From Isoetes taiwanensis (lineage: Eukaryota; Streptophyta; Lycopodiopsida; Isoetales; Isoetaceae), in the NCBI GenBank assembly GCA_021234155.1, contig JAJEKV010000210.1:24501-88500 (forward strand): a stretch of DNA of 64,000 nucleotides, written 5' to 3'. Below, piece by piece: positions 34,040 to 44,890 of the stretch. A program made the position numbers and the translations under genes. How positions within the stretch are numbered: position 1 is the stretch's first letter; every line of letters begins with the position of its first letter. Under the pieces are notes generated by a model. That model was not told the DNA's origin. It did no database searches and saw only the letters and a program-made list of their open reading frames with translations.

Positions 34040-35345
34040 GCCCCCTCATATAGGGAGTCGAAAGCAGATAGCACTCGAACCGAACAAACCGACAAGCAAG
34101 GCTCCATATAGAATGACAACGCAGGAGTTGTCTGAGCTAAAGAAGCAGCTAGAGAGACGCCGACCTAGGTTTCATTAGACCTAGTGTCTCGCCGCGTTTG
34201 GAGCCATTCTTTTGTCAAGAAGAAGGATGGATCTTTGAGAATGTGCATAGACTATAGACAGTTGAATAAGCACACCATTAAGAACAAGTATGCGCTTCCA
34301 AGATCGACGACTTGATGGATCAGCTTCAAGGAGCAAAGATCTTCTCCAAAAATCGAATTTAAGGTCAGGTTATCATCGATACGGATAAAGGAGGAGGATA
34401 TCCACAAGACCGCCGTGACGCAGTATGGGCATTATGAGTTCACAAGTGATGCCTTTCGCTTATCAAATGCCCCCGCTAACGTTCATGAGGCTCATGAACG
34501 ATATCTTCTGGGAGTTCCTGGACACCTTTGTGATTGTTTTCTTTGATGACATTTTGGTGTATAGCAGATCCCTTGAAGAGCACGTGCAACACTTGAGAAG
34601 GGTGCTAGAGAAGTTGAGGAGGCACCCGGTTATGCGCCAAGTTGTCGGCGCCACTTCGCAACAGAGAAGGTGGAATACCTTGGTCATGTGATCTCGGCGG
34701 AAGGCATCTCGACGGACCCGCCAAGATTGAAGCGGTGATGATTCAGTGGCCGGGGCGAAAAGAATGTGCACGAAGGTCAGAAGTTTTCTCGGTCTAGCAG
34801 TGGTACTACAGAAGTTCGTGAAGAACTTTGCTAAGATAGCAGCCAGATTAACAGACCGGAACGAGGGCGTAGAAGGTGAAAGATTGGGTAGAGCATTGGC
34901 ACAAGAAAGCCCAAAAGGGATTTGAATTGTTGAAGGAAGCTTTAACAACAGCTGATCTTAACCTTGCCGGACCCGAGAAAGATAAGTTTGTAGCAACGGA
35001 TGCGAGTAAGATAGCTACAAAAGGCGGTGCTTATGCAAGAAGAGCGTGTGGTAGCGTATGATTCCGTGAAGATGAACGACGCCAGACGACGCTACCCAAC
35101 GCACACGCATCAGGAATTGCTTGCGGTTGTCGTATGTTAAGAATATGGAGGCACTACCTCTTGGGAAGGAAGTTCCAATTGGATACCGACCACGAGCCTC
35201 CAATATGTATTCACGCAACCACACCTCAATCTGAGGCGGCGGAGATGGATGGAGTTCCTCGAGGAATCACGACTTTGATATAGTCTACAAGCCGGGAAAC
35301 TCAATGTGGTAGCAGATGCGCTTTCAAGGCATCCCCGACAACTAG
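34040..35345 (+). pseudogene. reverse transcriptase and RNase H
   Basis: RT: PYRMTTQELSELKKQL, then [19 protein letters not shown] (fingers), [19 protein letters not shown] at about 34525-34580 (catalytic DD as FFDDIL) and [13 protein letters not shown], all typical of Ty3/gypsy. RNase H: FVATDASK (first catalytic Asp, about 34990), then TTSLQYVFTQPHLNLRR and NVVADALSRHP (35310-35340), in shifting frames. The palm motif with the first catalytic Asp (about 34310-34370) is damaged. Not functional as sequenced. Confidence 0.92.
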
Positions 35346-35469
35346 AGTGCATTGCAACATAATTTCGACGCTCTCCAAGCTGACTTTGGTAAAGAGGATT
35401 GAAGAGTCCTTGCCAACGGATGTGGATTTGAGGGAAGTATGGGCAAGCCTCTCTAAGGAGGCTAGAACA

Positions 35470-36660
35470 GATAAAGAGGGGAGGCCTTCAAGCATTATAA
35501 GAAGGAAGGCAACCTGTTATACCATAAGAACAAGTTGTGCGTGCCGAATCATGGTGTAAGGAAGTTGATCCTCCATGACACGCGACAACAGCCCAATAGC
35601 TGGCCATGCGGGATTCATGAAAACATATTTCAAAGTCTAGCAGCTATTATTGGCCGAGGAATGAAGAAGCAAATAGCTCGCTACATCAAGGAATGTCGGC
35701 TATGCCGCGTGACGAAGGCGAGAGCGACTTCAATTCGAGGGGCATTAGAGCCATTAGCGATTGCCAAACGCTAAGTGGGAGGTAATCAACATGGATTTCA
35801 TCACGGGACTCCCAAGAATGAGAGGCAAGGATGCCTTGATGGTAGTGGTCGACAAGTTGTCAAAGATGGCACATTTTGTGCCTTGCAGACCATGTCTGTC
35901 TGACTATGGATACAAAGAAAGCTCTTCACCAAAGAGATCTTCGGGCTTCATGGCATGCCAAGGGAGATTATCTCCGGAATGAGATCCGAAGTTCATGAGT
36001 GCCTTTTGGCAAGACCTCTTTGCGACAATTCGCACAAGCTATCCATGAGCACGGCGATCATCCTCGAGACGGATGGCCGGGCGGAGCGGACCACGGGATC
36101 TTAGAAGACATGCTACTTAAACTATGTCGGAATAAGCAAAGTATGTGGGAAGAATTTATTCACTTGGTGGAGTTTGCATACAATAGCACCAAGCAGGAAT
36201 CGTCCCAAATGTCGCCATTTATGATCAATTATGGCTATCGGTGCCTAACTCCGGATAATTTGGCACAACCAGGTGTCAAAAGTAGAAGTTTAGCAGCCAG
36301 ATGTTGGCGATATGCAGCAGCTTCGTGGAAGAGGTTCGAGGGGTATACGCTAGCAGCAAGAAGTCGACAAAAGAGCATCGCCGATAAGCATCGAACGGTA
36401 AGAGAGTTCAAAGTTGGAGATGATGTTTGGCTCAAGATAAAGGTAAAGCAGTAAGCTCAGATTGGGAATTGCAAGAAGCTTGCTCCAAGGTGAATTTTGG
36501 ACCCTTGAGAATAATCAAGAGAGTAGGTAATCAATCCTACAAGTTGGATTTGCCAAAGACACCTAAAGATTCATAAGGTCTTCCACGTGAGTTTATTGAA
36601 GAAGCATACTCCAAATCCGCACGAAGTCTTGGACACTCCAACGTTGTTGGAAATGACGGA
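35470..36660 (+). pseudogene. integrase (HHCC, DDE core, GPY/F)
   Basis: HHCC zinc module: MKKQIARYIKECRLCRVTKA at 35660-35720. Core: [20 protein letters not shown] (first Asp, 35780-35830), YHPRDGWPGGA-like text equivalent to the HPQTDGQTER motif (36055-36085), then EDMLLKLCRNKQSMWEEFIH and EFAYNSTKQESSQMSPFM. GPY/F-type end: KIHKVFHVSLLKKHTPNP (36560-36615). Inserts the cDNA; the GATAG duplication shows a related enzyme did so here. Frameshifts present. Confidence 0.92.
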
Positions 36661-36689
36661 GGAACAAATTTGGAAATAGTTCCGTAAAT

Positions 36690-36890
36690 GATTCTTGATA
36701 AAGCTTTCAAGAAGACAAGGAGGTCGGAGTTCCTCCAATACTTGGTCAAGTGGAAACACTTGCCGCTGGAAGACGCCTAACGTGGGTACTTAAGAAGGAT
36801 TTGGTAAAGCAAGACCCACGTTTTTATGGAGCAATGGGACGGCAAGGTCATCTCCAAGAAATCGGCTCGGGCATGTCGATTTGCGTGAGG
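36690..36890 (+). pseudogene. C-terminal chromodomain
   Basis: EFLQYLVKWKHLPLEDA, a frameshift, then TWVLKKDLVKQDPRFYG. This matches the chromodomain core (YLVKWKG....ATWE) that closes chromovirus integrases. Chromodomains read methylated histone H3 tails, and in chromoviruses they steer integration to heterochromatin. That is notable here because the same element carries an H3-like ORF. Confidence 0.85.
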
Positions 36891-37739
36891 TTAATTCTTG
36901 TATAGATTAATCTACGATGCAACCTATGCTTGGTATGGGTCGCATGCGCCGTTATCGGCGATGAGACCACTACGGTGATCTCTAGGGCGTGGTGTAATGT
37001 CAATGTAGGCATGACCGCGTTTCCGCTTTGGGCGAAAGTGGAAGGTAGATTAGAAAGTCTACTTGCCCCACGGAAGGAGACGGCCTCAGAGAAAAGAGAG
37101 GTCATTAAGGAATGCATTGATAGGGAAAGCACCTTTAGCCCCATATATGCTTTGATAGGAGGAATCCATCCTTCACGCCCCACGCTGAGAAGGATATCCT
37201 CCACGCATTTGGGCAACTAGAGGTGTAGGCATGAGCGGCATATAGGCATATAGGCTGCCTCCCCGCCATTATGGAAGATTCATCCTCTTCCCACGCAGGA
37301 GATTAGCCATGCATTCATGTAGATAGGTGGGGTGGTCACCATATAACCAAAATTTATTAAACAATTAAACGGTACTAACGTAGTGTCGACCAAGCAGCCA
37401 AAGAGAGCCCGGAGGGCAAGAAGGTCGAAGTTCAAGACTTGCAACACAAGTTTTGTTGGAATGTGTTGCAAGGAATGAAGAGTACCTGACAAAAGAATTA
37501 TAGATATGAAATCTTTGAAATTTTGTCTAACTTAACATAGTGAATAACTTGTTAATGGTGTTATGAATTGATAAGTATTCCATAATATAATAACGTAATA
37601 ATGTTCTAAAAGTAATTACCTTAGAGTAATCGCGATAAATGTATAAAGATTATATTGTAGGCATCACGTTGATTGCAGGTTGCAGGTTAGGAAGATCCCA
37701 AGGTGGGGAGACCCACGATGCTGCGGACAGCATCATTTC
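36891..37739 (+). other. noncoding 3' region of the chromovirus
   Basis: Between the chromodomain and the PPT. A short open frame at 36930-37220 has no recognisable motif. The string aaggtggggaga occurs twice before the LTR, at about 37699 and 37740. Confidence 0.5.
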
Positions 37740-37752
37740 AAGGTGGGGAGAA
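37740..37752 (+). promoter_or_regulatory. polypurine tract
   Basis: aaggtggggagaa directly before the 3' LTR; primer for plus-strand synthesis. Confidence 0.9.
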
Positions 37753-39318
37753 TGTGACGTTCCAGCACAGTATACGCTCCCAGGACGTACATTGTACTGC
37801 CACGTCACGCGTACACGCCACCCCGATTGACGTGTACGCCAACGGATAGCTGTAAAGTAGCCCTAGGGGCAACTTACTAGAGTGTTCATATATATTATTA
37901 ATGTGCACATGTGCACATTAATGAGGGCACACCTTTCCATGTTGGCATATTTTGCCACCTAGCCACTAAAGGCAAGTGGGGCCTTTCCAATTATCCCACA
38001 TGCCCAATTGGGTAATTGGAAACCCTAGCCTAAACCCCATGTCTATTTAGGGTAGGAAAACCCTAGCTTGCTAGTTTTTCGTCCTTAGGGTTTTAGAGCT
38101 CAGTTTTGGCTGCCCCAGGAGCCAAAACCGCCTCCCAGACGCTGCCCAAGCGAATTGCGCCATCAGTTTCCCTGAATTCGATCAGCTCAGCAGGATGGTT
38201 GAACTCAGGTCAGGAGGAGCCACTCAAGGATCAGGTATTTGGTCAATTTAATAGCTTAAACCGTCTTCTAGTCATAGAATCAGTAGGTTTAGACTATTAA
38301 ATTGCCCATAGTAGTTATCTAGATCTTAGATCTCGGACACTAACTAAAGAACCTAACTCTATGATTGGATCTAGTTCTTTAGTTCTTCTGTGATATATTT
38401 GGATGATGTATTTCTGTGAACTCCTTGTATTGGGAAGGGGGGTAGAGGCCCTAAAACTTGTAGTTGATGCTCCTAGAGTAGCCTCTCTAGCACACTGTAG
38501 ATTCGGCCTGTGTACAAGAGCCACACCGGGTTGTGGGTGAAGGGGCCAGACTGGCTAAAAAGGAGGTTCATGTCCTGACTCTTGAACGGTCTCCCTGGTG
38601 TGTAAAGCCTACCGGAGACCATTGTGACTAGGTCTAATGGCTTACCACTGAGTGCGGGTAAGGCATGGGCTCGACACCCGTGAAGTGGTGTACACTTTCC
38701 AGTGGGTTCAGTCGAATACGGGCAGTGGCCCTCTAGTCACCTTGAGTTAGCATGTAGATCTCCGGAGGGAGTGATCCCCACCGCCCCATCGGGCTCGGGA
38801 GGATGAGACCGGGAATAGCCCCTTTGGCTATGCATCCGTGCGGCTCTGATCAGTCCCAACACTTTTCAGCCTACTCTGCAAAGTGTGCACAGGAGGGGCG
38901 GATGGAGTGGACAACCCTATGCCATGTTCTTATGCCAGCCAAATCCATTGCCATGAATTGCATGCAGAACGAACTCTCGGAGACCCAAGCCGTCGGTCAT
39001 CCTTTGAGTGCGAGCCTTGGGTAGGATCCCCTATGTGATGTCTTGATCTTTGTCTATGCAGATATGAGGGACCATCCTTCGAGATGGTCACGGGATGTTG
39101 ATGTATATATTACTCTGCGACATGTATGTTTTACGCTTCCGCAGACTAGGTAGGCCCCGAGGGAGGCGGGGTAGAATGACACCTTCACTCTCCCCACCGG
39201 AGACTCGTTACGGGTGCAGTGATATGTGGAGGGCCCTGTATCAGCATGGAGCTGGTGTGGGGGAAGAACTCCTGTTTGTATACGGTGAGTGCATCGTATA
39301 CGAGTAGGGGACGTCACA
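37753..39318 (+). repeat. 3' LTR of the chromovirus
   Basis: 1566 bp, from tgtgacgttcc to gacgtcaca, with the same 26-bp palindrome at 37897-37922. It is followed by gatag (39319-39323), the right target duplication. Confidence 0.97.
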
Positions 39319-39323
39319 GATAG

Positions 39324-40740
39324 TTCATTTGACACCTAACATCTTCAATCTCAAGTAAGACATTTCATAAACAATTTTTCTTAATTTTCATAACTTCATA
39401 GCTTGTATTAACAGGAATAATATCTTGTATTCTTCAAAATTCTTCAAGTTCATTCAAGCATAATCAGCTTATTGATCCATGACATTACACATACAAATAC
39501 AAGGATCTCATACCCATCATAGAGTATATCCAACAAACCATGTTTGATCAGATAACAATATTCCCAAAGAATGTATAAGAATATGTGAACGATCTCACCG
39601 TATCATGAAACCATTACAAATAGTAACCATAGCAGATATCTTTCCTTTATCGTCGTTTAAGCAACCAGAAGTACTTCAAATGAACTTCACGGAGATGATG
39701 TTTACGTTACCTGCACCCTTCATCTAAGTTCATTACAGCAATATTTTAGACACCCTATCGGGCAGATTGTAACCATATGAAGTCCGAGGCAGGTCATGCA
39801 ATCATCTATTTGTTATGCCGCTACCAAAGCAATAAACACCTCAATCGAAGTTTTTTCTCTTATACATAGGCCTGATTAGCCATATCTACAGATTCAATAT
39901 AGGCATGAATATCCCAAATATGGCTGCCAATGATGAGAAATGATCTAATAAATGAGCCTATACGAAAGTTAAATCTATACATTTTCTATAGGGCTGCTCC
40001 ATCATTATAAGCTACTGACATTATATCTTCCTCATAAGACAATTCATTGAGCATTCCTAATAATAGAAGTGAACCAAGTCCGCATATTTTAGACATCTAA
40101 AAATATGCTTAACAATCTTATGGCCGGGCATACTCTAAGTTCCGCCATCAGCCATACTCACAAACAATTATAATAGCATATTAAATGGCATTTTCAGAAG
40201 AAAACCAATCCGCCATATAACTAAGGTGATATTGTCGCACTATGCGGGTCCATTCACCTACTAGATATCTGCTCGAGGAATTGACACTTATGCCTTAACT
40301 ATCATAAATTCCTCCTTTTTAAAAAAAAGGGCTTCAAAGATAAGGAAAGTGCTTGCAAACCTTGTAATTTTAGATTTAAGCCCGGCACTCTTAATCTATA
40401 CAAGCATCTTGACCCATCATTGTGAAATCTAAATGATCATTAGAAAGGCCTTATGTAATCGCAATTATGAACAAACAAGAGCCAGATCAATAAAAGATAT
40501 GCTATCATGTATGCACCATGTTATCCGTGACCTCATGCTCCTATATCTCGAGAGGGCTATACATCTCCTCAAGGCTTTACCACCATAAACCGGAAGTTCT
40601 AAAAGCAATCCTCTGTCATTCTATTATATCCATTATCATATTCTCGACCATATTATAAGCTCAATCATCTTATTAATTGGCTAAGGGGTTTCAAGTGCTC
40701 CATCTTCTTTATGCAAGCAAATCTGTTTGCCTTGGAGGTT
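39324..40740. other. no recognisable gene
   Basis: AT-rich. Part may be intron or 3' region of the glycosyltransferase remnant that follows on the minus strand. Confidence 0.35.
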
Positions 40741-40989
40741 GATACATCCTTTTCTACACCGCTAGTCACCACGCACTTGATTGTAAATATCTTGGGAAAA
40801 TCGCCCTCGCATTATTGTCATTGAAAAGTATGGGGACATCCACCAAAAGTGTGACTCTTCCCTATTCACGCCTAGGACTCTCGAGGGACTCTCTCTGAAA
40901 TTCCCCACCATAGAACAATCCATGTCAACCTCCATACCACCACCACGTATATGGCTAGATATACAACCAATCTTCGAGTCTCTCGTATG

Positions 40990-41635
40990 ATCTCCTATGG
41001 CTAGATTAAGGCTAAAATGCAAGCGCCTGAGAGAAATACAACTTGCATGATAACATTAAGAATGGAAAGATAGAAATAACCTGTGTAGGAAATGAAAAAG
41101 AGCTTGTTCAAAAACTCAACTTGCTCCTTAAGCCCAACATGGACTTCCAAGATGAAGAAAAGCATTTGTATAGCCCCTAAGCACCATCTTTCACGTTGTT
41201 TCAAGTATCTTTCAAAGCTCCAAGGAGCCAACCCCATTTGAAGATGCCTATTCAAGTAGACTGATTTATAACCCTCATTGAATAATGCATATCTTTGTCA
41301 TGCGGTCTTCAGTGATGGATCGAGGCCGATATCCTCCGCCGATGAGATCCAAGTGCTCACGTCTCGAATATGGCCCCCTGTGCCTACACAACTAGCACGA
41401 CCAAAAGGTTCCTTTGCACTAATATTGCACCATAGAAAGAGGCAGATGCATCATTAAGAGGATCTCCAATGGGAAGGTTATAGTAAGCCTGAGGAACCTG
41501 AACAAATGATATATTTGGAGAGTCTATAATATGTGGAAGAAGTGTTGAAGAAAGGAAGGATGAAGAATCATATAAAGATCTAATATAGCCACATACTCGC
41601 ATTTGAATTCCGGAGACCATAGTTGAGATTTCCAC
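40990..41635 (-). pseudogene. family-2 glycosyltransferase (cellulose synthase-like) fragment
   Basis: On the minus strand, in order: SFVQVPQAYYNLPIGDPLND and ASFYGAILV (acceptor-side segment), a frame change, GTGGHIRDVSTWISSAED (the ED of the TED box, catalytic base), LFNEGYKSVYLNRHLQMGLAP, YLKQRERWCLGAIQML (QxxRW motif) and then hydrophobic helices (FFISYTGYFYLSILNVIMQV). This order is that of processive GT2 enzymes such as cellulose synthase and looks closer to the bacterial-type than the plant CesA. Only the second half is present. A stop (41298-41300) and a frameshift break it. A possible continuation at 40762-41022 is unclear. Confidence 0.75.
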
Positions 41636-42036
41636 ATTTGAAGTTGTGAGGTACTTCAGAAGCCTACATATACATTAAAAGAAACAGTAAAAAAGATTAG
41701 GGTTATATTTTCTAAAGATTTTTAGGTCTTTCTATCTCTGTTTTCATCCTATTCCATAGCTCTGTATTTGTTCTATTCTATTTGATAATGAAAATCTTTA
41801 CAAGGAAGGAAACGTAAAAACTAAGGCATACCTTGATCCCCGCGAAGATAATCAATCTGCTTTCCCCGCCCCCCGTAAATCAATCACGGTGAGGTGAAAC
41901 CTTGAATCGACAAATTGGTAGGAGAAGAGGGAGAAGAGGTGAGAAGAAAAGAAATTGTTTTTAAAAAGCCTCTTCTAAAATAGCCGCGTTCATTAATTAA
42001 CGGCGGCTATACTTCAACCTAAAAATTCCATTTTTA
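41636..42036. other. no recognisable gene
   Basis: AT-rich with an A/G-rich patch at about 41930-41960. An 'ccgcgttcattaattaacggcgg' imperfect palindrome lies at about 41984-42008. Confidence 0.4.
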
Positions 42037-42127
42037 GTGGAAACCCTTCCGGGGTTCTAATATGGAAACCCTTCCGGGTTTTGGACCCGGAAGGGTTTCC
42101 ATATTAGAACCCCGGAAGGGTTTCCAC
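42037..42127. repeat. perfect 43-bp-arm palindrome of the ccggaagggtttcc family
   Basis: Arms 42037-42079 and 42085-42127 are exact reverse complements around a 5-bp centre. Built from two ggaaacccttccgg units per arm, the same unit as at 25254-25760. Confidence 0.95.
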
Positions 42128-42450
42128 TGATTTAAATAATAACCCCAATCTCGGGGGGAGATAGTGTGAGCGTCTCCCTTTGGCTAAATTTGGCATGAGC
42201 ATTACAACGGCATTCCAGGTATACTGGATAGAATTTGAAACCTTTAAAATTGCCCTATTTGCTTCAAACAAATTTGAGGATGAGCTAAACATTCGTATAA
42301 AGTAATCACCATAGATAAAAACAAAAGAACTATCTAGATTTGGCTATAATATAACGGGATTGAAAGCTCGAATGCCCCTGCGTAAATGATTGGATTACCT
42401 TGGTAAGAAATAATAATAAGACCTTTGGCCCTTGATTGTCCTCTGCAGCA

Positions 42451-43224
42451 TTATTTACAAAGCCAAATAGAAACAGCGGAGTTACAGACAATGATAAGGT
42501 TCTTATAAGAGCAGGAATCCGGTAAAGAGCAGGTCAATTCTGTACATTGTGCCGGAGCTCGCCATACTGAAGGCTTTCTGGATGGGTTACTTTTCTTTGA
42601 AGCTCCAGAGCTTCGAGAAATGCTGCAGCGGCAATTTCTATCTGTCAAATGAGATGATTGCGAAGAATTCTGTCTCCTTATTCTGAAAAGGCAAGAAATC
42701 AAGAACCAAGAAGCAAGCCATTGGGAGATCGATACGATGGAGTAAATTGTAAGAGCCCGCCCAAGAATTATATCCCGTACTGCCCACACAATCGTAGCCG
42801 TATTGATTATAAGATTTGTAACCCACCAAGCATGAATGGCAATCTCTGCTGCCCTTTCTACGCCTTTGTTAACCGTGAATGCTAGTACTATCCAAGAAAT
42901 AGCTTCTATCACGAAATAGACCCAGATAAGATATGAATTAAATGCTTCACTGTATTCCAAGAAAAAATAAAGTATCCACAAGAAAGTGCACAAATTTATG
43001 AGTCCAATCAACCCACAAAAAATTGTAGTGAAAGACGTAAGCTTTGATCCGCTTGGTGCTACATATTCTCTTCTTCTTGACGATGTCGATGCTGAAGATC
43101 TTGTTGAAGAAACGATAATAAGAAGAATCAAGAAAATTTTGTGTTGGTTTTCTGCATAATTTATACAGAGAATCACAGGAAAATTGCTCAAAAAAAAACC
43201 CAGCAGGACAATTTTGCCATGCAA
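42451..43224 (-). pseudogene. probable ABCC (MRP-type) transporter N-terminal membrane domain
   Basis: Open frame of 257 codons on the minus strand. It has repeated hydrophobic helices: FTTIFCGLIGLINLCTFLWI, YLIWVYFVIEAISWIVLAF, AWWVTNLIINTATIVWAVR and IVSISQWLASWFLI. The 'IEAISW.VLA..V.KG......I..WW..N' pattern resembles the TMD0 of plant ABCC transporters. No nucleotide-binding domain or further exon is found nearby, so it appears to be an isolated first exon. The C-terminal 70 residues look like read-through into noncoding sequence. The family call is tentative. Confidence 0.45.
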
Positions 43225-43334
43225 GCAATCGGCACTATTGCAAGTAGAATTCGCCCCTCAGAAAAGCTGCAGGGATGATGCTTCACTTTCCGGCAGTATT
43301 TGGGTTGCTCCATGTTTTCGAATCCGAGAGGCTA

Positions 43335-43980
43335 TGGTGTAGATAACGCCCTGCCTGCACGCCCGAGCCATTTTGGCCATGGCCACATGGCCCGAAAATT
43401 TTTTTTCATGTAACGCCCGAGGGCCAGGGCGTTATCGCCCTTAACGCCCTGGTTCGAGGGTTTGCTAAACAGGGGTTCTTTCGCGAAGGCCGAAAGCAGG
43501 GACGCCGGAATGGAGTCGTCCTGAAGCAGGGTCATGAAATGAAGAAGAGTTTTGCGAATGATGCTTTGCGCGAGAATCTTGCCGGATTAACCACTGGCAG
43601 AGCTTTCGTTTTCGTTTTCTTGGTCGCTTGAAGAAGCACGAAGCCCCAACCATGCGAGAATGCCATTTGGATTAATCTTATGGCTTGAGAAGGGCACGTG
43701 GTTGGGAAGCGGTACGTTAGCAAAAACGTGGGCAGGAAGCATGGGCTATGGTTGGAAGCGGGGGCTCTTCTCGGGCGAAGTCATCCGATACTATCACCGT
43801 AATACTCTAGGATATTATAGGCATTCACCAGAATACTCTAGGGCGTTATGCGAGAGGCAGCAAAAAACTTGGGCCGGTGGAGTGTTATTAACAGGTAACA
43901 ACACTCTGATGAACGGCTGAGATATGATCTGAGCCTGTAAACACGAGAACCAGGGCGTTAAGGCTAGATTATCGCCTCAC
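43335..43980. repeat. candidate non-autonomous element with 17-bp inverted repeats
   Basis: ccttaacgccctggttc (about 43438-43454) and its reverse complement gaaccagggcgttaagg (about 43948-43964). Several more 'ataacgcc/ggcgttat' words lie between and outside. Rich in cgcc/ggcg compared with its surroundings. No clear target duplication. Confidence 0.4.
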
Positions 43981-44890
43981 ATTCGATCTTCAGTCCGGCG
44001 CCAAAAGCACCGCCTTACACATATCGCGTGTCCTCTGATCTTCGCTAAGAGAATACGTGTCAACAATGAGAGAATCTAGATTGCGGCGCAGAACCATGAA
44101 AATAAAAAAAAAAAGAAAAAAGAAAAATATGAAACACAATTACATATGTTGTGATAACCAACTATACCACAACTCACAACTTTTTAATCCTTAACCAAAA
44201 ATAGAAATTCAAACAAATGCACCAAAAATGATACTATAAGATAGTTTGTGAATGTTTCGGCATGGGTATTTCATCGGTGATGTCTAGATGCATTACTATT
44301 TTCTACAAACAAATTATGTCCAACGTGCACCAATGCTAACAATCGAGGTAGATTTTTACAAGTTAGTGAGGGATGATGCTCACAACTTAACAAACATCTC
44401 CGAGTCATAAAATATTAAGATGGAATGCCATTGTCAATAGAATGTATTCTAAGATTTCAAGTTGAATACCTATAAAAACAAACTTGCATAACAAATACAT
44501 AATGGTCTAGCCTAGCTCAATAATTACCCAAATAATTTGGTTATGAAGGAACCACCTAAGGATAGTTACCTGGTAATTGAAGATGAAAAACATTTTAAGC
44601 TCGTATATAATAATGGAGGATTTAGTGATGCTCATATATTTATTGCCATGGACACTTAGTCCTATTGAATGTTATACAACCAACTAAAATAAAAAATCAA
44701 TAGGCGGACCACATCGAGCTATTTCCATTTCTTCCTCTAATGCGCTACCCCCCTCCCTATATCTCCTCCCATCTATGGCGCCTAGGCTGTGCGCCTAAGC
44801 TCTGAAGGCCTTGAGGCCATGCTCATGTAACTCCGTACCAGGGAGGTAGCATCAAGATACAGAATCGGATCTGGTTCCGTTCGACTCCGA
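43981..44890. other. no recognisable gene
   Basis: A-rich run at about 44100-44125, otherwise AT-rich sequence without coding signal. Confidence 0.4.

Larger units (their letters stand above)
26137..39318 (+). mobile_element. Ty3/gypsy chromovirus carrying a histone H3-like ORF, 13.2 kb
   Basis: A structurally complete element: matching 5-bp target duplications, LTRs of 1569 and 1566 bp starting TGTGACGTT, PBS, PPT, then an H3-like ORF and gag, protease, RT, RNase H, integrase and chromodomain in Ty3/gypsy order. The polyprotein frame is broken many times by small indels and stops. The two LTRs are clearly alike but differ at many C/G-rich spots. The C-terminal chromodomain after the integrase assigns it to the chromoviruses. 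The extra ORF upstream of gag is not part of any chromovirus I know. Confidence 0.97.
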
